From: Neelides folsomi
Taxonomy: Eukaryota; Arthropoda; Collembola; Neelipleona; Neelidae
DNA length: 64,000 bases
Assembly (NCBI GenBank): GCA_034687125.1
Contig: JAQGBZ010000037.1
Span: 124,001-188,000 of the forward strand
Reading direction: 5' to 3'
The position numbers were made by a program, and so were the translations under genes. Below the pieces are notes generated by a model. The model saw nothing but the letters and a program-made list of their open reading frames with translations, was not told the DNA's origin and did not search any database. Positions 14,301 through 26,267 of the stretch are shown in pieces (positions within the stretch are counted from its first letter, which is position 1; the number at the start of each line of letters is the position of its first letter).

Positions 14301-17300
14301 CCTAATTGACCAAAACAATATGAACGGAAAGATGGAGATGAATGGGGATAATAATGGGAGTTTTGATGATGATGAGGAAGAAGAGGGAAAGTCTCCTCCG
14401 GTTTTTCATCCTTTGGGAAGATCACAAAGCACGAAGAAGGATCTTTCAGGGGGCGTTATTGGGAGTCCAGATGGACGTAGTCAACCTCCATGGGTTTTCC
14501 CTAAGCCATACGGAGAAGAGAAGGAGAATGAAAATGATGAACTTGTTCAGCTTAAGAGGGAAAATACTGTTAAAGACTTGACACAAAAATTGGCGAACCA
14601 GAGTCTCATCACGAGCCCTGTAGATGAAAATAAAAGTTTTATCCGAACAGGAGACTTGAGTGGTGTGGTCTCAAAGGCCAAGGAAGGTGAATGTCCAATT
14701 AATCAATGTTCCTTATAAATTCATGTACTGTATACTACATTTACAACGTCTCTTTTTTATTTAGGTTTGGCCAAGTCTAAATCTCGAGCTGATATCAAAC
14801 CTCCGGCTGAGCCGGTGCAAAATGGAAAGCCAGCTTTGCCAATTGAACTCCCGAAAAAGTCGGACAACGAGCTTCAATGGGATTTCTTGGTTAAGAATCT
14901 CAACCGGAACCTTGAGATCTGCGACTTGGACTTTACATGTTTGAACAACGACGATGAAACGGACATTATGGCTCCTTATCAGATCTCCCTTAACGGATAC
15001 GCGATGTGTCCGCCTCCTCTACCATTGAATGGTTATGGACCTCCTCCTCCTCCACCTAATGGGAAAATAAATGGGAAGTTGAATGGTCCTCCAGTTCCTC
15101 CTGTGTTCGGTGTAGCTCTCAAACACCCGCAAAGTCAAAGCGAGCTATCTCCGCCTCCCGCATCCAAAAAGCCAAGTAAGACGAAGAAAACCGTGAAACT
15201 ATTTTGGAAGGAAGTTCGGGAAGACCCGATAACAGCAATGAAGGTTCAAAAGGTTGGATCCCTTTGGGACGAAATTCAACAGATTTCAGTCGATACTCAA
15301 CGACTTGAACATCTTTTTGAATCAAGAGCTAAGGACGTGATCAATAAGGTTCGTCTCCAATTCAATTTAATCTTCAATGGTGCTAAAGATTTCTTTAAAA
15401 CATTAACACTCACAATTTTGCAAGAAGTTTGAGCTTAACATCTCAAGACAAAAATACTTGTTTTACATTTGCACAAAAGTATAAAGTCTACATAATAATA
15501 ATATACTATGTATTTATGTATTTATAATTAAACCAATACACACAATTATTTACATTTTTAATTATTTTAAAAGATTAATTAATTAGTCAATGGATGAGAA
15601 TACTTTTTTGAATAGGAAGGATAATTTACAAAAGCAATTTTGATATATTCATTATTTACATGTAAAATGGTTTGTTTTTGAATTTATTGCTTGCACTTCG
15701 CTTTTGGACTCACGCAACCCAAACTCTCAAATGTTGCAGGAGGTAAGTTGAAGCTACTTGAAAAGCTTTTTTTTCTCTCTTTTTTCTTAAAGTAGATTAG
15801 AAATTGTGCCGTTTTCGTCTCGTATCTTTCCTCATTGACCCAAATGTAACCTTATGACTCCTGAAACAAATCCCCTTTTCCTATTTAACATCATGTTCTC
15901 TTTAATGTTAACAAGGGTTTAAAAATAATTAGCTAATGACAGTCTCTGCTTTTAAAACTATTAGAAGGCCACGGATTCTAACAAGAGCAAGGAAATCGTT
16001 GTCCTCGACCCTAAACGTTCAAACGCTATCAACATAGGAATGACTAAATTGCCACCGCCTCGGACGATCAAAACTGCTATTATGAAAATGGACGGAACGA
16101 TCATCAACAGAGAGGGAATTGAGGTACACACACACATGTGTTCATTTTTATACTTCATGAAGATGGTAATAAAGGACCATTCCACAATTTGGCACGGGTT
16201 TTTTATTCGAAATACTTTTACATTTCTCTTCGTGGTAAATAAATGCAGTGGAGCTGAAATTTAAAAAAATATTCCAATTCACTCATTTCACTTTACTTTA
16301 CCAGAAACTTTTGACGATGCTCCCCACTGAGGAGGAGCGTGCGAAAATACAAGAGGCTCAATTTGCTAGTCCGGAGATTCCCTTAGGAAGTGCTGAGCAG
16401 TTCCTTCTTACTCTCGCATCTATCTCAGAGCTCACGGCACGGTTGAAGCTCTGGGCATTCAAAATAGATTATGAAAATCTTGAGAGGGTGAGCAATTTAA
16501 ACTACTAACCCGATGTCTCGAGTGTATAATGGGAAGTAATATCATTTGTAATACACAGGAAGTTGCGGAACCGCTCATGGACCTCATGCAGGGAGTCGAA
16601 GCCCTGGAGAAGAACAAGACATTCCGTTTCATCCTCACCACTCTCCTCAGGTAACCATATTATCACGTTTGAGTCCTATGGAGAATATTGGAAATGATTA
16701 ATTGAACATGTCAACCACCACGTATTGACTTTCATTTCCTTTATCTCACTTGGATTCTTTATCACCATTATTAAACAAATTTAAATGAGTTACTAAAGCA
16801 CATATGGACTACATGTACTGATGCTTTTACTTGGTTAAATCATCGAGCACGACTTTAACTAACAAAAGAGTTAATTTTTAATCAATTTCTTTTAGTATTG
16901 GCAACTTTCTGAACGGTGTGGAGTCTCGAGGTTTCCAGATCGATTACCTTGCCAAAGTCCCAGAAGTTAAAGATACTGTCCATAAACACTCGCTTCTTCA
17001 TCATCTCTGCCATATTGTCATCGAGAATTTTCCCGACGATTCTACAGATCTCTATTCTGAGGTATTATCAAAACAATCTCATTTTATGTATTTCGTTATT
17101 TAAAAAATGCAATAAACAATAATGAAATTCATAAGATAGAATAATAAAGAATAAAAAACATTTTTATTTTGTAAATAGATTGGCCCTGTAACTCGTGCTT
17201 CACGGGTCGATTTTGATGAATTGGCTGCGAATCTTGCCAAGATGGAATCCGATTGTAAAGCTTCATGGGATCATCTAAGAGTCATTGCAAAGCACGATGG

Positions 17301-19001
17301 TCCAACCAATATGAAGTTGAAGTAATTCGAACTTAATTATTAATAACACATTTAGCTCGGATCTTTGTACTTTATTTATCATTATCTTAATGATGTAATG
17401 ATCAATTTAATATGAAACTTTATCTTACTTTTATTATAGAATGTCTGAGTTCTTAGCAGATAGCGCTGAAAGGATCATAGTGCTGGGCATTATCCACAAA
17501 AGAATCGTTAACAGGTAACAAATAAAATTATTAGCACAGATATAGAGTACATAAATATGAACCTTATAAGATATCAAAGTTATTTGCTAAAATGAATATT
17601 TGCTATAATTTAACTTACATAATATGGATAAATTAATCTTTATAATGAAAATTTAAAAGGTTTCACAAGTTTATACTATGGCTCGGAGTTCCAGCCCATC
17701 AAGTGTCAACGACGAAACCGCACAATCTTTTCAAGATTATTTCCGAGTTTGCATTGGAGTATCGAACGACTCGCGATCGGGTTATACAGCAACTGCAGAA
17801 GAAGGCGAATCACAGAGAGCGGAATAAGACTCGAGGGAAAATGATCACAGAGGTGAGTGCGAGTGAGAAAGAAATCAATGTATCACATTTGCCGTGTGTT
17901 GTCCTTTACAGCAGGTCCTCGTGCATCAGTCTAAAGAGGACAAGGCCGATGAGGAGCTGAGGCAAGTGTTAAGGAAAAACGATAAGGCAGATAGCCCTGA
18001 AAACCTCCGAGGGAATCTGACGTGCACCTGGAGGAGGCAGAAACCACCGCCGATGTCAAATAACCACAGTCTCTCCAACGGGAACGGTATGGGAGGAGAT
18101 GGCGATGATGAAATTTTGGAGTCTCTCGTCAAGACCGCCACGTCCACCCCGGCAACGAGGTCTGCCCCTAGGGAGAGGAAGAGAAATCGGTTTGCGGATA
18201 GGAAGTCCTGTAAGTTCCAATAGCTATAATAAGGAAATGTAGGAAAATGTACTTACGAGGTATTTCTCTCTATGTGTCTCTTCATGTGTCTGTTCTTCTC
18301 CTCTGCGATCCTCCTCGGTTCGCGTTCCTTTTTCCGCCTTCACAAGTGAAGAGATCGCGAACGAGGGAGAACAATGTTGCGGGCGAATCTCTCTTAGCTG
18401 TTCTTGAAATTAAATGAATATTTTATTATTTCGGTACAAAATTGTTATCAATCTCTTGCATGGCCAATATGCACGTTCGAGTTGGTTTTCAAAATGCCTT
18501 TTATTGAACGAAACAATTAAATTAAAAATCTTAAAATATAAGGTTATACTGATATAAGGTTTTTTACCATTTTGAAAGATTTGTTTTCGCTTTTGGTGTT
18601 ATTATAAAAGTAATTTAGAATAAGTATTTACTATATAAGATCAAATCTTTATGTATGTGTTTGTAACTTGAAACACAATGATATAAGATGCAATATCTTT
18701 GCTCGTAAACTTTACTTTGTTATAATTAAATTCGTATAATGTTCATATAAGGTTTTTTATGCTGGATGTTTTTTCTTATTTTATAAGTAAAATCAAAATG
18801 AAAAATATATTGAGTGGGTTGAATGATGATTTGACGATCAAGGCATGTTAAAAGTTTTTTTTGAATTTGCACTGAAAAATTTATTTGCTTGTCGATTAAA
18901 TATTTTTTGATTTTTTAGTGAGGAGAACATTGCGTCATGGGTTATCCGAAGAAGAAAGGAAACTTCTAGCGACTTTCATGGCGAATGGACACTCTTTTTA
19001 A
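2310..19001 (+). CDS. FHOD: FHOD-family formin, 5'-truncated by window edge
   Basis: This is a diaphanous-related formin that nucleates, bundles and caps actin filaments in the cytoplasm; FHOD proteins act in stress fibres and sarcomeres. Coding exons are 2310-2419, 7384-7442, 8148-8215, 9223-9328, 9967-10128, 10333-10377, 11686-11866, 13755-13877, 13980-14686, 14765-15348, 15965-16123, 16305-16487, 16559-16650, 16896-17061, 17179-17321, 17440-17514, 17660-17852, 17912-18209 and 18919-19001. All phases agree and encode 1178 residues up to TAA. Visible parts, in fragment numbering: a GBD/FH3 armadillo region at about 1-290 (for example LFSLKQIF and [11 protein letters not shown]), a low-complexity Ser/Asn/acidic linker, a short proline-rich FH1 at about 600-635, an FH2 at about 661-1050 ([45 protein letters not shown]) and a C-terminal autoinhibitory DAD ([14 protein letters not shown]) behind a basic stretch. 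The FH1 is short for a formin. The start codon lies outside the window. FHOD1 and FHOD3 are vertebrate paralogues; arthropods generally have one FHOD gene. Confidence 0.96.
2420..7383 (+). other. Large FHOD intron (4.96 kb)
   Basis: This intron separates the first two visible FHOD coding exons. The donor reads AA|GTGAGC and the acceptor is at TTACAG, and the phase is preserved across it. I see no coding exon, RNA gene or terminal-inverted-repeat element inside. Short open frames at about 4516-4838 and 5264-5503 have no recognisable content. A first intron of this size in a cytoskeletal gene often carries regulatory elements, but nothing in the sequence identifies one. Confidence 0.6.
9492..9521. 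repeat. Perfect inverted repeat in FHOD intron
   Basis: Two 14-bp arms (AATCCCTTTAACAT and its exact reverse complement) are separated by two bases. The repeat lies about 160 bp inside the intron that follows the exon ending at 9328. It could form a cruciform or a very tight RNA hairpin, or be the core of a decayed palindromic transposon. No larger matching flanks were convincing. Confidence 0.75.
12128..12222. repeat. Long imperfect hairpin in FHOD intron
   Basis: A left arm from 12128 (AAGAAAT, then GGAAATGGAA and a run with GTTATAAAA) pairs with a right arm ending at 12222 (TTCCATTTCC, then ATTTCTT). The centre is near 12172. The arms are about 40 nt long with a few bulges. The intron runs from 11867 to 13754. 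It could be a palindromic repeat relic or a fold-back RNA. No miRNA seed or homology can be judged from sequence alone. Confidence 0.55.
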
Positions 19002-22000
19002 TTGTATTTATAAATCGAGTCAATTCATTTCAATATAATATATTAACTGACTCTATCTCGGTGATGTTTTGTAAGCAAAAATATAATTGCTAATTCAGAT
19101 TTTATTAGAAGTGAATTACACAATATATGAAAACCATTTTACAATATAAGCTTGAAGAAATTAGATTTTTTACCATAATTTTAGTTGAAAACCTTACTTT
19201 TAGCTATTTAATTTTCTGTTTATTAATTAGATAATAATAATTATTAGAAGGTAGGTCTGCATGCACTTTGTAAATTGTCTAAATATCAATAGTTATTCGG
19301 TTATTCGGATAGTTTTTATTAATTTTACTTATGATATCAGGCCGTGTATCTGATATCATATCTACTCTACATTTAGGTATTTATACTATTTTTAAAAAAC
19401 GTTAATTTCTACTGATGCCTAGTCAATGTTTCCTAATTTCTTCTCCATTTAAAAAAGTTTAAAGTCATTGTTAACTAATTATATAAAATATTTCATACAT
19501 CTAGGTATTATATCTTAAATATTAAATATTATGAAATTAAGCTAAAATCTCATTGTTTTACATCATACTTGTTTATGACATATACATTAATTAACCGTTT
19601 TAGTTAAAACTCCATTTGATTCAAACAATATTTTCCAGAAGTTCTTTTAATTTTCTTAAATGTTACATTGTTATGAAACGATTCACCGATGAATTATAAT
19701 TACCTTATATCATATTTAACAACTTACAATTAGTGTATTTATATAAATAGTATAGTAATGCTAAACACTTTATGTTAATATATATTAACTTTTATTGTAT
19801 GTTTTGATATAAGCTGGAAATCTCAAACTTTGATTCTCTAATTCACTCGTGAATCTCAAGAGCATCCTTGCTCCACATTAAGAATTCGTTCGACTAATGT
19901 TATTTCAATCTTATTGCATATAAATTAAATTGCTTACTAGACAAATATTTATTTGATAAATCACATTTTAAACTATCTGAACGAATGATATTTAAAAGTT
20001 CATAACATTGTAGGTAAAGTAAAACATGCTTATAACACATAACTATTACACATGACTATCCTATTAATCTTATGTGCATTGCATGCACATTTAAATTATA
20101 TTTCATAATTGTACAGTTCTTCTACTGTTCAATTCAAGTTGAATCAAGTATTAATATATTGTATTGAATAACTACTACTTAAAATGGGTATTGTAGTATA
20201 ATGCAACAGAAATTAATATTTCTCCTTCACGGCACATACCAAAGTTATTCTCATTGCTAAAATAGGCATTAAAAGGATATTTAGTATTTAATTATTTACA
20301 ATAAGTTGGAGAGTATCTGCAATAAAGATTCGGAGAAATGAAGCTAAACCTAAATTAAATATAATCATTAACTATAATATGTAAATAACCATTGAACGTT
20401 TAATCTTTAGAACGTTCCAAATGTTCGTACCTAAATCGCCTAAATAAGTAGTTAATATTTATATAAATTATTGTAATATATGTTAACTTTAAGTTTAAGA
20501 TGAGGAACAAGGATTATAAAACTTGTATAATTTATATAATTAAAAGTTTAGAGTTTGATGACACTTGTATTGCCTCTAATATTTCTGCTCATTATTTATA
20601 CATAAATTATTCGCAGATCGCAAAAGCGTTGAAAAAATCCGCATTTCCTATATTATGTATGATTTTAATGAGGTGAAAATAAATCATCATTTTGTTCGCG
20701 TTAATGCTTTAATTATTTATCAACATCATTCACAGAATATTTAGTTTTATTGGATTAAACTAATTATGATTACCGATTAATTGATTGGACTGATATGAAC
20801 CCTAACACCTCCAATTTGTCTCCAGGCAAAAATCGATTCGGATTCTTCACTTTTTGTAACGTGAGACGAGATGAAAATGGAGAGAGCAAAGGTAAGATGA
20901 TGACGCCAGGACTTCCGTTCCTTCCCACAACTTCCAAAGGATTTTACTTCATTACTCAACGCACATTTTCTTCATCCTGTCTTTGTTCGGGACAAGCAAT
21001 GTCGCGTCCATGGGTCCAACACATAATCTCCCTCTCTCGTTTCCACTCCGTTTATATCCTTAGTTCAAAATAATCCATTTGGTTAATTCATATTAGAGGA
21101 TTTGTTCAGGCGTTTAACATCCATTGTATGGTAGATGCTCAATTACTCAATTATACCAATATCTGATGAAATGATGCAAATTAATAACAAATAATTAGTA
21201 AATTACATGAACCTTATTTACATAGGATACTTATCATAGACACATTTTATTAAAATAAATATATTGTATTAATTGTTAATTAAAATAGTAGGTTTGTAAA
21301 AGGGTTGATATTTTACTATTGTACTTATAATGTATGATACATAGAAAAGTTTGGATGTTCCATCATTGATTATTGACTTCTTTTGTATGCTAACAGTATG
21401 TAAAGGGTCGATCCCTTGAACTTGAGAAGGCTCGGGTAAACTGATGGAGGTTGTTTTTGAAGAATTTATCCCTTTGGGCCGACTTGCCTCATCAAGTGTT
21501 TCTCTCAGTCAGCGGTGCATGGAGGTTTAAACTTCGAAGAATGACCTTTTCTCTGTGAACTATTATGTGGGTATATAAATACTATAATATATAACTTCTT
21601 ATATATTACAGTATATATACACTTTACAGCGTATGAACATTATGAACGTATATTTAAATGCTATTTTTAAATGAATTTCGTTCGAAAATTCAATAGTTTT
21701 AATGAGCTAAATGATTTGACCAAACGACTATTAACACATTAATTTAATTGTTAATAGAGTAAATGTTTACTTAATTAAGTAAGAAGTTAAAATTCACCGT
21801 GCAGCTACAATGAAAGTGTATCATACGCTCTAGCATATTTTGTTTTAAAGAAATAGTGAAAGTTGTAGAGTAATCATCACTGGAATAATAAAAATAAATA
21901 AAAATATTGAATGTACTTTTGTTAAAAGATTTCAAATAAAAAAGTTCCACTCCGGTGGATCTTTGAGCAAACTTCAATAACAGATTGCAAGGTTAAAATG

Positions 22001-22490
22001 GTGTGGATAAGTTTCCAAAAACGCACAAGGAATTCACCCTCATAGTATTATTTTTATCAAATAAAGATAAAAGCTATTATAGAAGATACTAAATACCTAC
22101 AGATTATTTAAAAAAATAGAAAGGACATGTGATTAGATAGACTTTAATAAATAAGAACAGTATTAATACAAAGTTCAAGCTAGCAAAGAAAATCGCAAAT
22201 GATGCAGTTAGCAGGAATAATGTATGTTAATAATAAAATACACTCTAATATTAATATAAGTGCAAACGTAATATTAATATATTTTCTTATAAATATGTTA
22301 CTACAAAGTTCACGAATAGAGAGTTAAATGATTTAAATAATATTATGTAATTAACTAAAATGCATTCATGTCCAATATTATACAAACGCTGCATGGATGT
22401 ATTATACAAGGTCTGTACTTATTATACAGTTTATACTGCGTGAGGATCTTCAAGTGTCTTAAACCCACGTTGAATAGGTATGTTGATTTA
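19002..22490. other. AT-rich intergenic DNA
   Basis: This lies between the FHOD stop codon and the GC-rich island before the zinc-finger gene. It is very AT-rich, with many homopolymer and TA runs. The only longer frames (20795-21073 on plus, 20777-20959 and 21771-21977 on minus) lack recognisable domains. The FHOD 3' UTR should occupy the left end, but I saw no clear AATAAA close behind the stop. Confidence 0.5.
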
Positions 22491-22499
22491 TTCGATATG

Positions 22500-23118
22500 A
22501 ACTACACACAAGCGATGTATACGAAGGCGAGGATTGCCGATGGTTGAGCTGAACGAGTCAGAGCATGGGGCGAATAGAGAAGAGAAATAAAAGCATTACT
22601 GGTATAGGATTGGCATAGAGGAGTTCTTGGAGTTGTTTCAATCTCGGCGACTACGGGGGTTTCCGTGAGAAAGTTGAAGGGCGAAGGACGAAGAGGACGA
22701 TGCGCGGCGTAGACGAGGATCCTCCGACATGTCTAAATATACGTGGCGTTATAAGGACTTGTGTGGCTTGGGTTGGCGGGAGGTTGGCGGGAGTGGGAGT
22801 GGACTGTAATTGTCAGACTCGAGGGAGAGCGGTCCCTGCCACCTCGCTCAAGGTTCCCTCTTGGTCGAGGCTGGCAGTCAACAAGGGACCGCGGCAGGAG
22901 AACCAACGCACTCAGGCAGTCTACACGTCCTCGGCCGACACCATTTTACCTTTCCTGCAACCATTGGTACCCGGTTGATCACAACAATTCCGGACCTTCC
23001 AACAACATCGTTTAGGACCTTCCTTTTCCCAACTACTTCCTAAAGTTCATTTTCCTGAAAGAGACGGAATCGAAGAAGAAGGATCGGATCATCGTCGGCG
23101 TCTAAGAATTGGAAAGAC
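22500..23118 (+). promoter_or_regulatory. GC-rich island with candidate 5' exon of zinc-finger gene
   Basis: Base composition shifts abruptly to GC- and CpG-rich within AT-rich surroundings. The island ends at a good splice donor (GAC|GTAAGT, with the GT at 23119). It lies upstream of the C2H2 zinc-finger gene on the same strand. Short overlapping plus-strand ORFs (22700-23043) do not look like one protein. My reading is promoter plus a non-coding first exon. This is inference; no transcript evidence is available. Confidence 0.4.
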
Positions 23119-25558
23119 GTAAGTTCCGTTTGAGTCATTTTCTTTGTCATTGTCCCTCCGTGTTCCTTTGAATTCCTCACACTCATTTCAATTTCATCCA
23201 TCCTCGTTTTCTCACCGGTCTTTTAATTCATTCAATTTTCATCTTCGCTCCGTTCATCACGAGGTAATGAGGTTAGATGGGGTTCTATTGATTAATTGAT
23301 TTATTCTATTTACTAAATTTTCACCTTTACTTTTTTCCTCTTTATTACGTAATACATTTTGAATCATGGTCATAATCTCATAATCATAACTCGAAGGGCC
23401 AATTTGTCAGAGTTGGCTTATCTTCATCGGGCATGGTTTAATTTAATTCTCGCTTTTTTATTGTTTACATTGAAATTATTGAGTCGTAAATGTCATTATT
23501 TATAAATTAATCCATTTCATAAGTATTATCTTTATATCTTTAAATTATAATATGGTCATAATTCATACAAGATATGAATGGTGATTTGCTCAATTTATTA
23601 TTAATTCATTGTAATTAATTTAAAAAAACAAACAAAATGGGATTTGCTCTAGAATTAGCGCTCGGCTTCGAGCATTTCATAACATGTGACTAAAACGAGG
23701 AGTATTAAAGGAAGTCGCTGTGTTCCAAGAAACATTAATTATACGTTGTAGTAATTCAAAGACTCAATTTCAATAGAGTATTTAAATGTTCCATTTAGAA
23801 TTGAAGATAAGGTCCTCTATCTCCAGGTAGATGAGTTCAAAGGTTAATTTCCAAAGGTTGAACCAGGCGTTTTAAATGCGTCTTAAAGTTGTAGGGATTG
23901 TGGAGGTCTTTGCTGGGTTGCATAAATGTATTTGCTTTTGTGAGGTTTTAATGATTTCTGAGAGTGTCTTGTGGTTGGTTGTCGGTCGAGTGTCCTTAGG
24001 AGGATCGGGCGATAAGCCTAGCGCTGTGACAATGAGCTGAGTCGGTTGACTCATGTGCTGCATGCTAGGGTTGTATAAGCCCATAGGAGAGTTTCCGTTC
24101 CTCGGATCTCCCATGATGTCAGAGGAGCGAGGTTTGGTTTGGCCGGGAGAATGAGGACGAGGGTCGGCGGGGCGGAGTGGAGGCAGGAAGGCCTTGAGAG
24201 GGGAAAAAGCAGCCGTGGCCAACATACGGCACATGGGTGGTGGAGAAGTGGCAGCCTCTTTGCCCCAACTGCCGGCAACAACTCCTCTCTTCCACCAGCA
24301 TGATTGACGAAGGACGGCGGCCAAGTTGCCCCCGCAGCCGCAGGAGCCTGGAGATATAATTGTACTTCGACCACCTCGAGGAATCGGATCGGGTGGGGGA
24401 GGGGCGGACGCCTCCAGCTGCAACCCGACACAAGACCCTTCGCCATCCGGTCGCAGCCACGTCGCGTCCTCAGGTCGAGGAAACTCTATAGGTCTATTAT
24501 AATCACGGTGCTCGTCCCATCCGGCGCATATACCTAAAGTAAGCAGGAGGGCTGATATAGCCGAGCGAGGGGACGATGATAGGAAGCCGGCTCTCGCCGC
24601 ACGTCTCCATTCCCACTGCAGACGTCGTCGGGTGACCCAGGCAAAGCCAAGTCGCCGTTGACAGATCGCTCGATCCCGGGTCCGCCTCATCTGGCACCGC
24701 CTTATTCCGAGGCCCGCAGCCCCAGTCCGGGGAATCCTCCCGTGACTCACCTCCGTTCCAATCAATGACTCACTCGCTGGATCTTCTTCTTCATCCTTCG
24801 GCTCTGATGCAATCCCTCTCCTTCGCCCAAACGCACACGTCTCTCCCACCTGCCTTCCTCCGCTCTCATGGAAAAACGGCCGATCTTTCAAGTCCAACTT
24901 TCAACGCTGGTTCTTCTGCTCATGGCTCTGTGGTCAATTGCCACCACTAGCTCACTTTTCCTTTCGATGGGAGTATGTAGTATGCATGAGTAGGATGCTT
25001 GAGAGGAAAGTAGGTAAATTCCTAATTGCCCTTTAATGCTATATACTAGTGGGATTGCATTGGGTAATAGGGCAGAGGCTGACATGAGGCAGCAAAGGCC
25101 TTGAGAAGCACATTAGATGATGGAAGCGTTTTTGTGTGAGAGTGTTCCTTGTGATTTAATTGAAGGGCAATTAGCATGGTGGGTCGTATTTGCCAAGGGA
25201 CGGGAGAGCCGGTGACCAGGAAGGATTGGAATGGGATGAATGGGTTTTGGAAAAGGCTGGAAGGATATTTCGGTTGGAGGGGCCATGGAGGATCGATGAG
25301 GTAGGGGTTCGAGGAGTCAGGCGGGTTGGTCTGGGCATTCATGTGGCCTAGATTGGGGGAAGCCTCTCTTGTTGACGAGGGAGGTATGTTGAGGGCGTAT
25401 GGAGGACGAAGGAGAAGGCTGAACGCGATTCCATTCTCTCTTCACGCACACGGTTCGGCTCTCCCTCCCTGCCTCCTCGCCTCCTGCTGCCGAAGTCTTC
25501 GTGGCGTGGAGGACGAGGATCCCTCCTTTGACCATTCCGCTAACATTCTCTCTCCCAG
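23119..25558. other. GC-rich region with long opposite-strand ORFs, unresolved
   Basis: This is probably intronic to the zinc-finger gene. 23872-24897 on the minus strand is stop-free for 341 codons with an ATG. Its first part is Arg/Gly/Ala-rich, as out-of-frame translations often are. Its last roughly 80 codons run through lower-GC sequence where the plus strand is full of stops. On the plus strand, a Ser/Pro-rich frame at about 24636-24950 looks like disordered protein but lacks a clear exon structure. Another minus frame, 25046-25342, is Pro/Asn/Ser-rich. No homology is recognised for any of them. Confidence 0.35.
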
Positions 25559-25709
25559 ACGTTCCCTTCCAGCCCACGGCCCTTTACACGCCTACCCTCC
25601 CTCCCATCATTGTCAATTGTCACACCTCGAGTTCCCATGCTCACTCCTCGGCGGCCCTCCGACTTGTCGCACGGAACCCCTCTGCTGCCACTCCTCTTCT
25701 GGAACCATT
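25559..25709 (+). other. Predicted upstream exon of the zinc-finger gene
   Basis: A strong acceptor precedes it: a CTAAC branch-point-like sequence, a pyrimidine tract, then CCCAG ending at 25558. A GTAAGT donor follows at 25710. Joined to the acceptor before 26267, the open frame runs directly into the zinc-finger ORF, creating the codon TT|G just before the ATG at 26268. No in-frame ATG lies inside the exon. It is therefore either an internal coding exon or 5' UTR. If UTR, it carries a small upstream ORF, from an ATG at about 25636, that ends at a TGA formed across the splice junction. Confidence 0.5.
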
Positions 25710-26267
25710 GTAAGTTCGCGCTTCCTCCCATTTCTCAAATTTACCCCTTTTCATTAATTTATCGATCATTCTCTTACATCATGCATCCATCAAATTCAAA
25801 GCTCCTTTTCCTTACTTGTCTCATAATGTCATAATGGCTATGGGTAGGAAAAGATGTGTACCTATTAATGATATACATTGAGGATATATAGGAATGTTTT
25901 AGAACAGGATTTTTAAATTTTGTTATTTATTGTTGGATTAAATATTTATTTCCTCTTGCTGATGATGGTCTTGTGTTCTTTCATGCACACGCTGATTGTC
26001 ACGTATGGGATTAGAGAGGCAAAGGTTGGATAACTATGGTTTCATATTCTGGGAATCTACTGGAGTCACGGGGATTTGTAGGGAATGGAATGAGGTTCGA
26101 GTGTGGTTCAATCATCCTTGGCTTCCTTGGTTCTCGCATTGGTGAGGGGATTTTGCTCGTTGACGTTGAAGGTTGGCGAGTCGAGTGTGTGTATGTAAGC
26201 TGGAAGGCTATTATTGGAAGAGGGTTAATGAGCCTGAGGTAACCGTGTGGCCTCTCTCGATTGTAGG

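Noticed and set aside
22700..23043. Three overlapping plus-strand ORFs in the GC island
   Set aside because: They overlap in three frames with no favoured one; a non-coding first exon ending at 23118 explains the region better.
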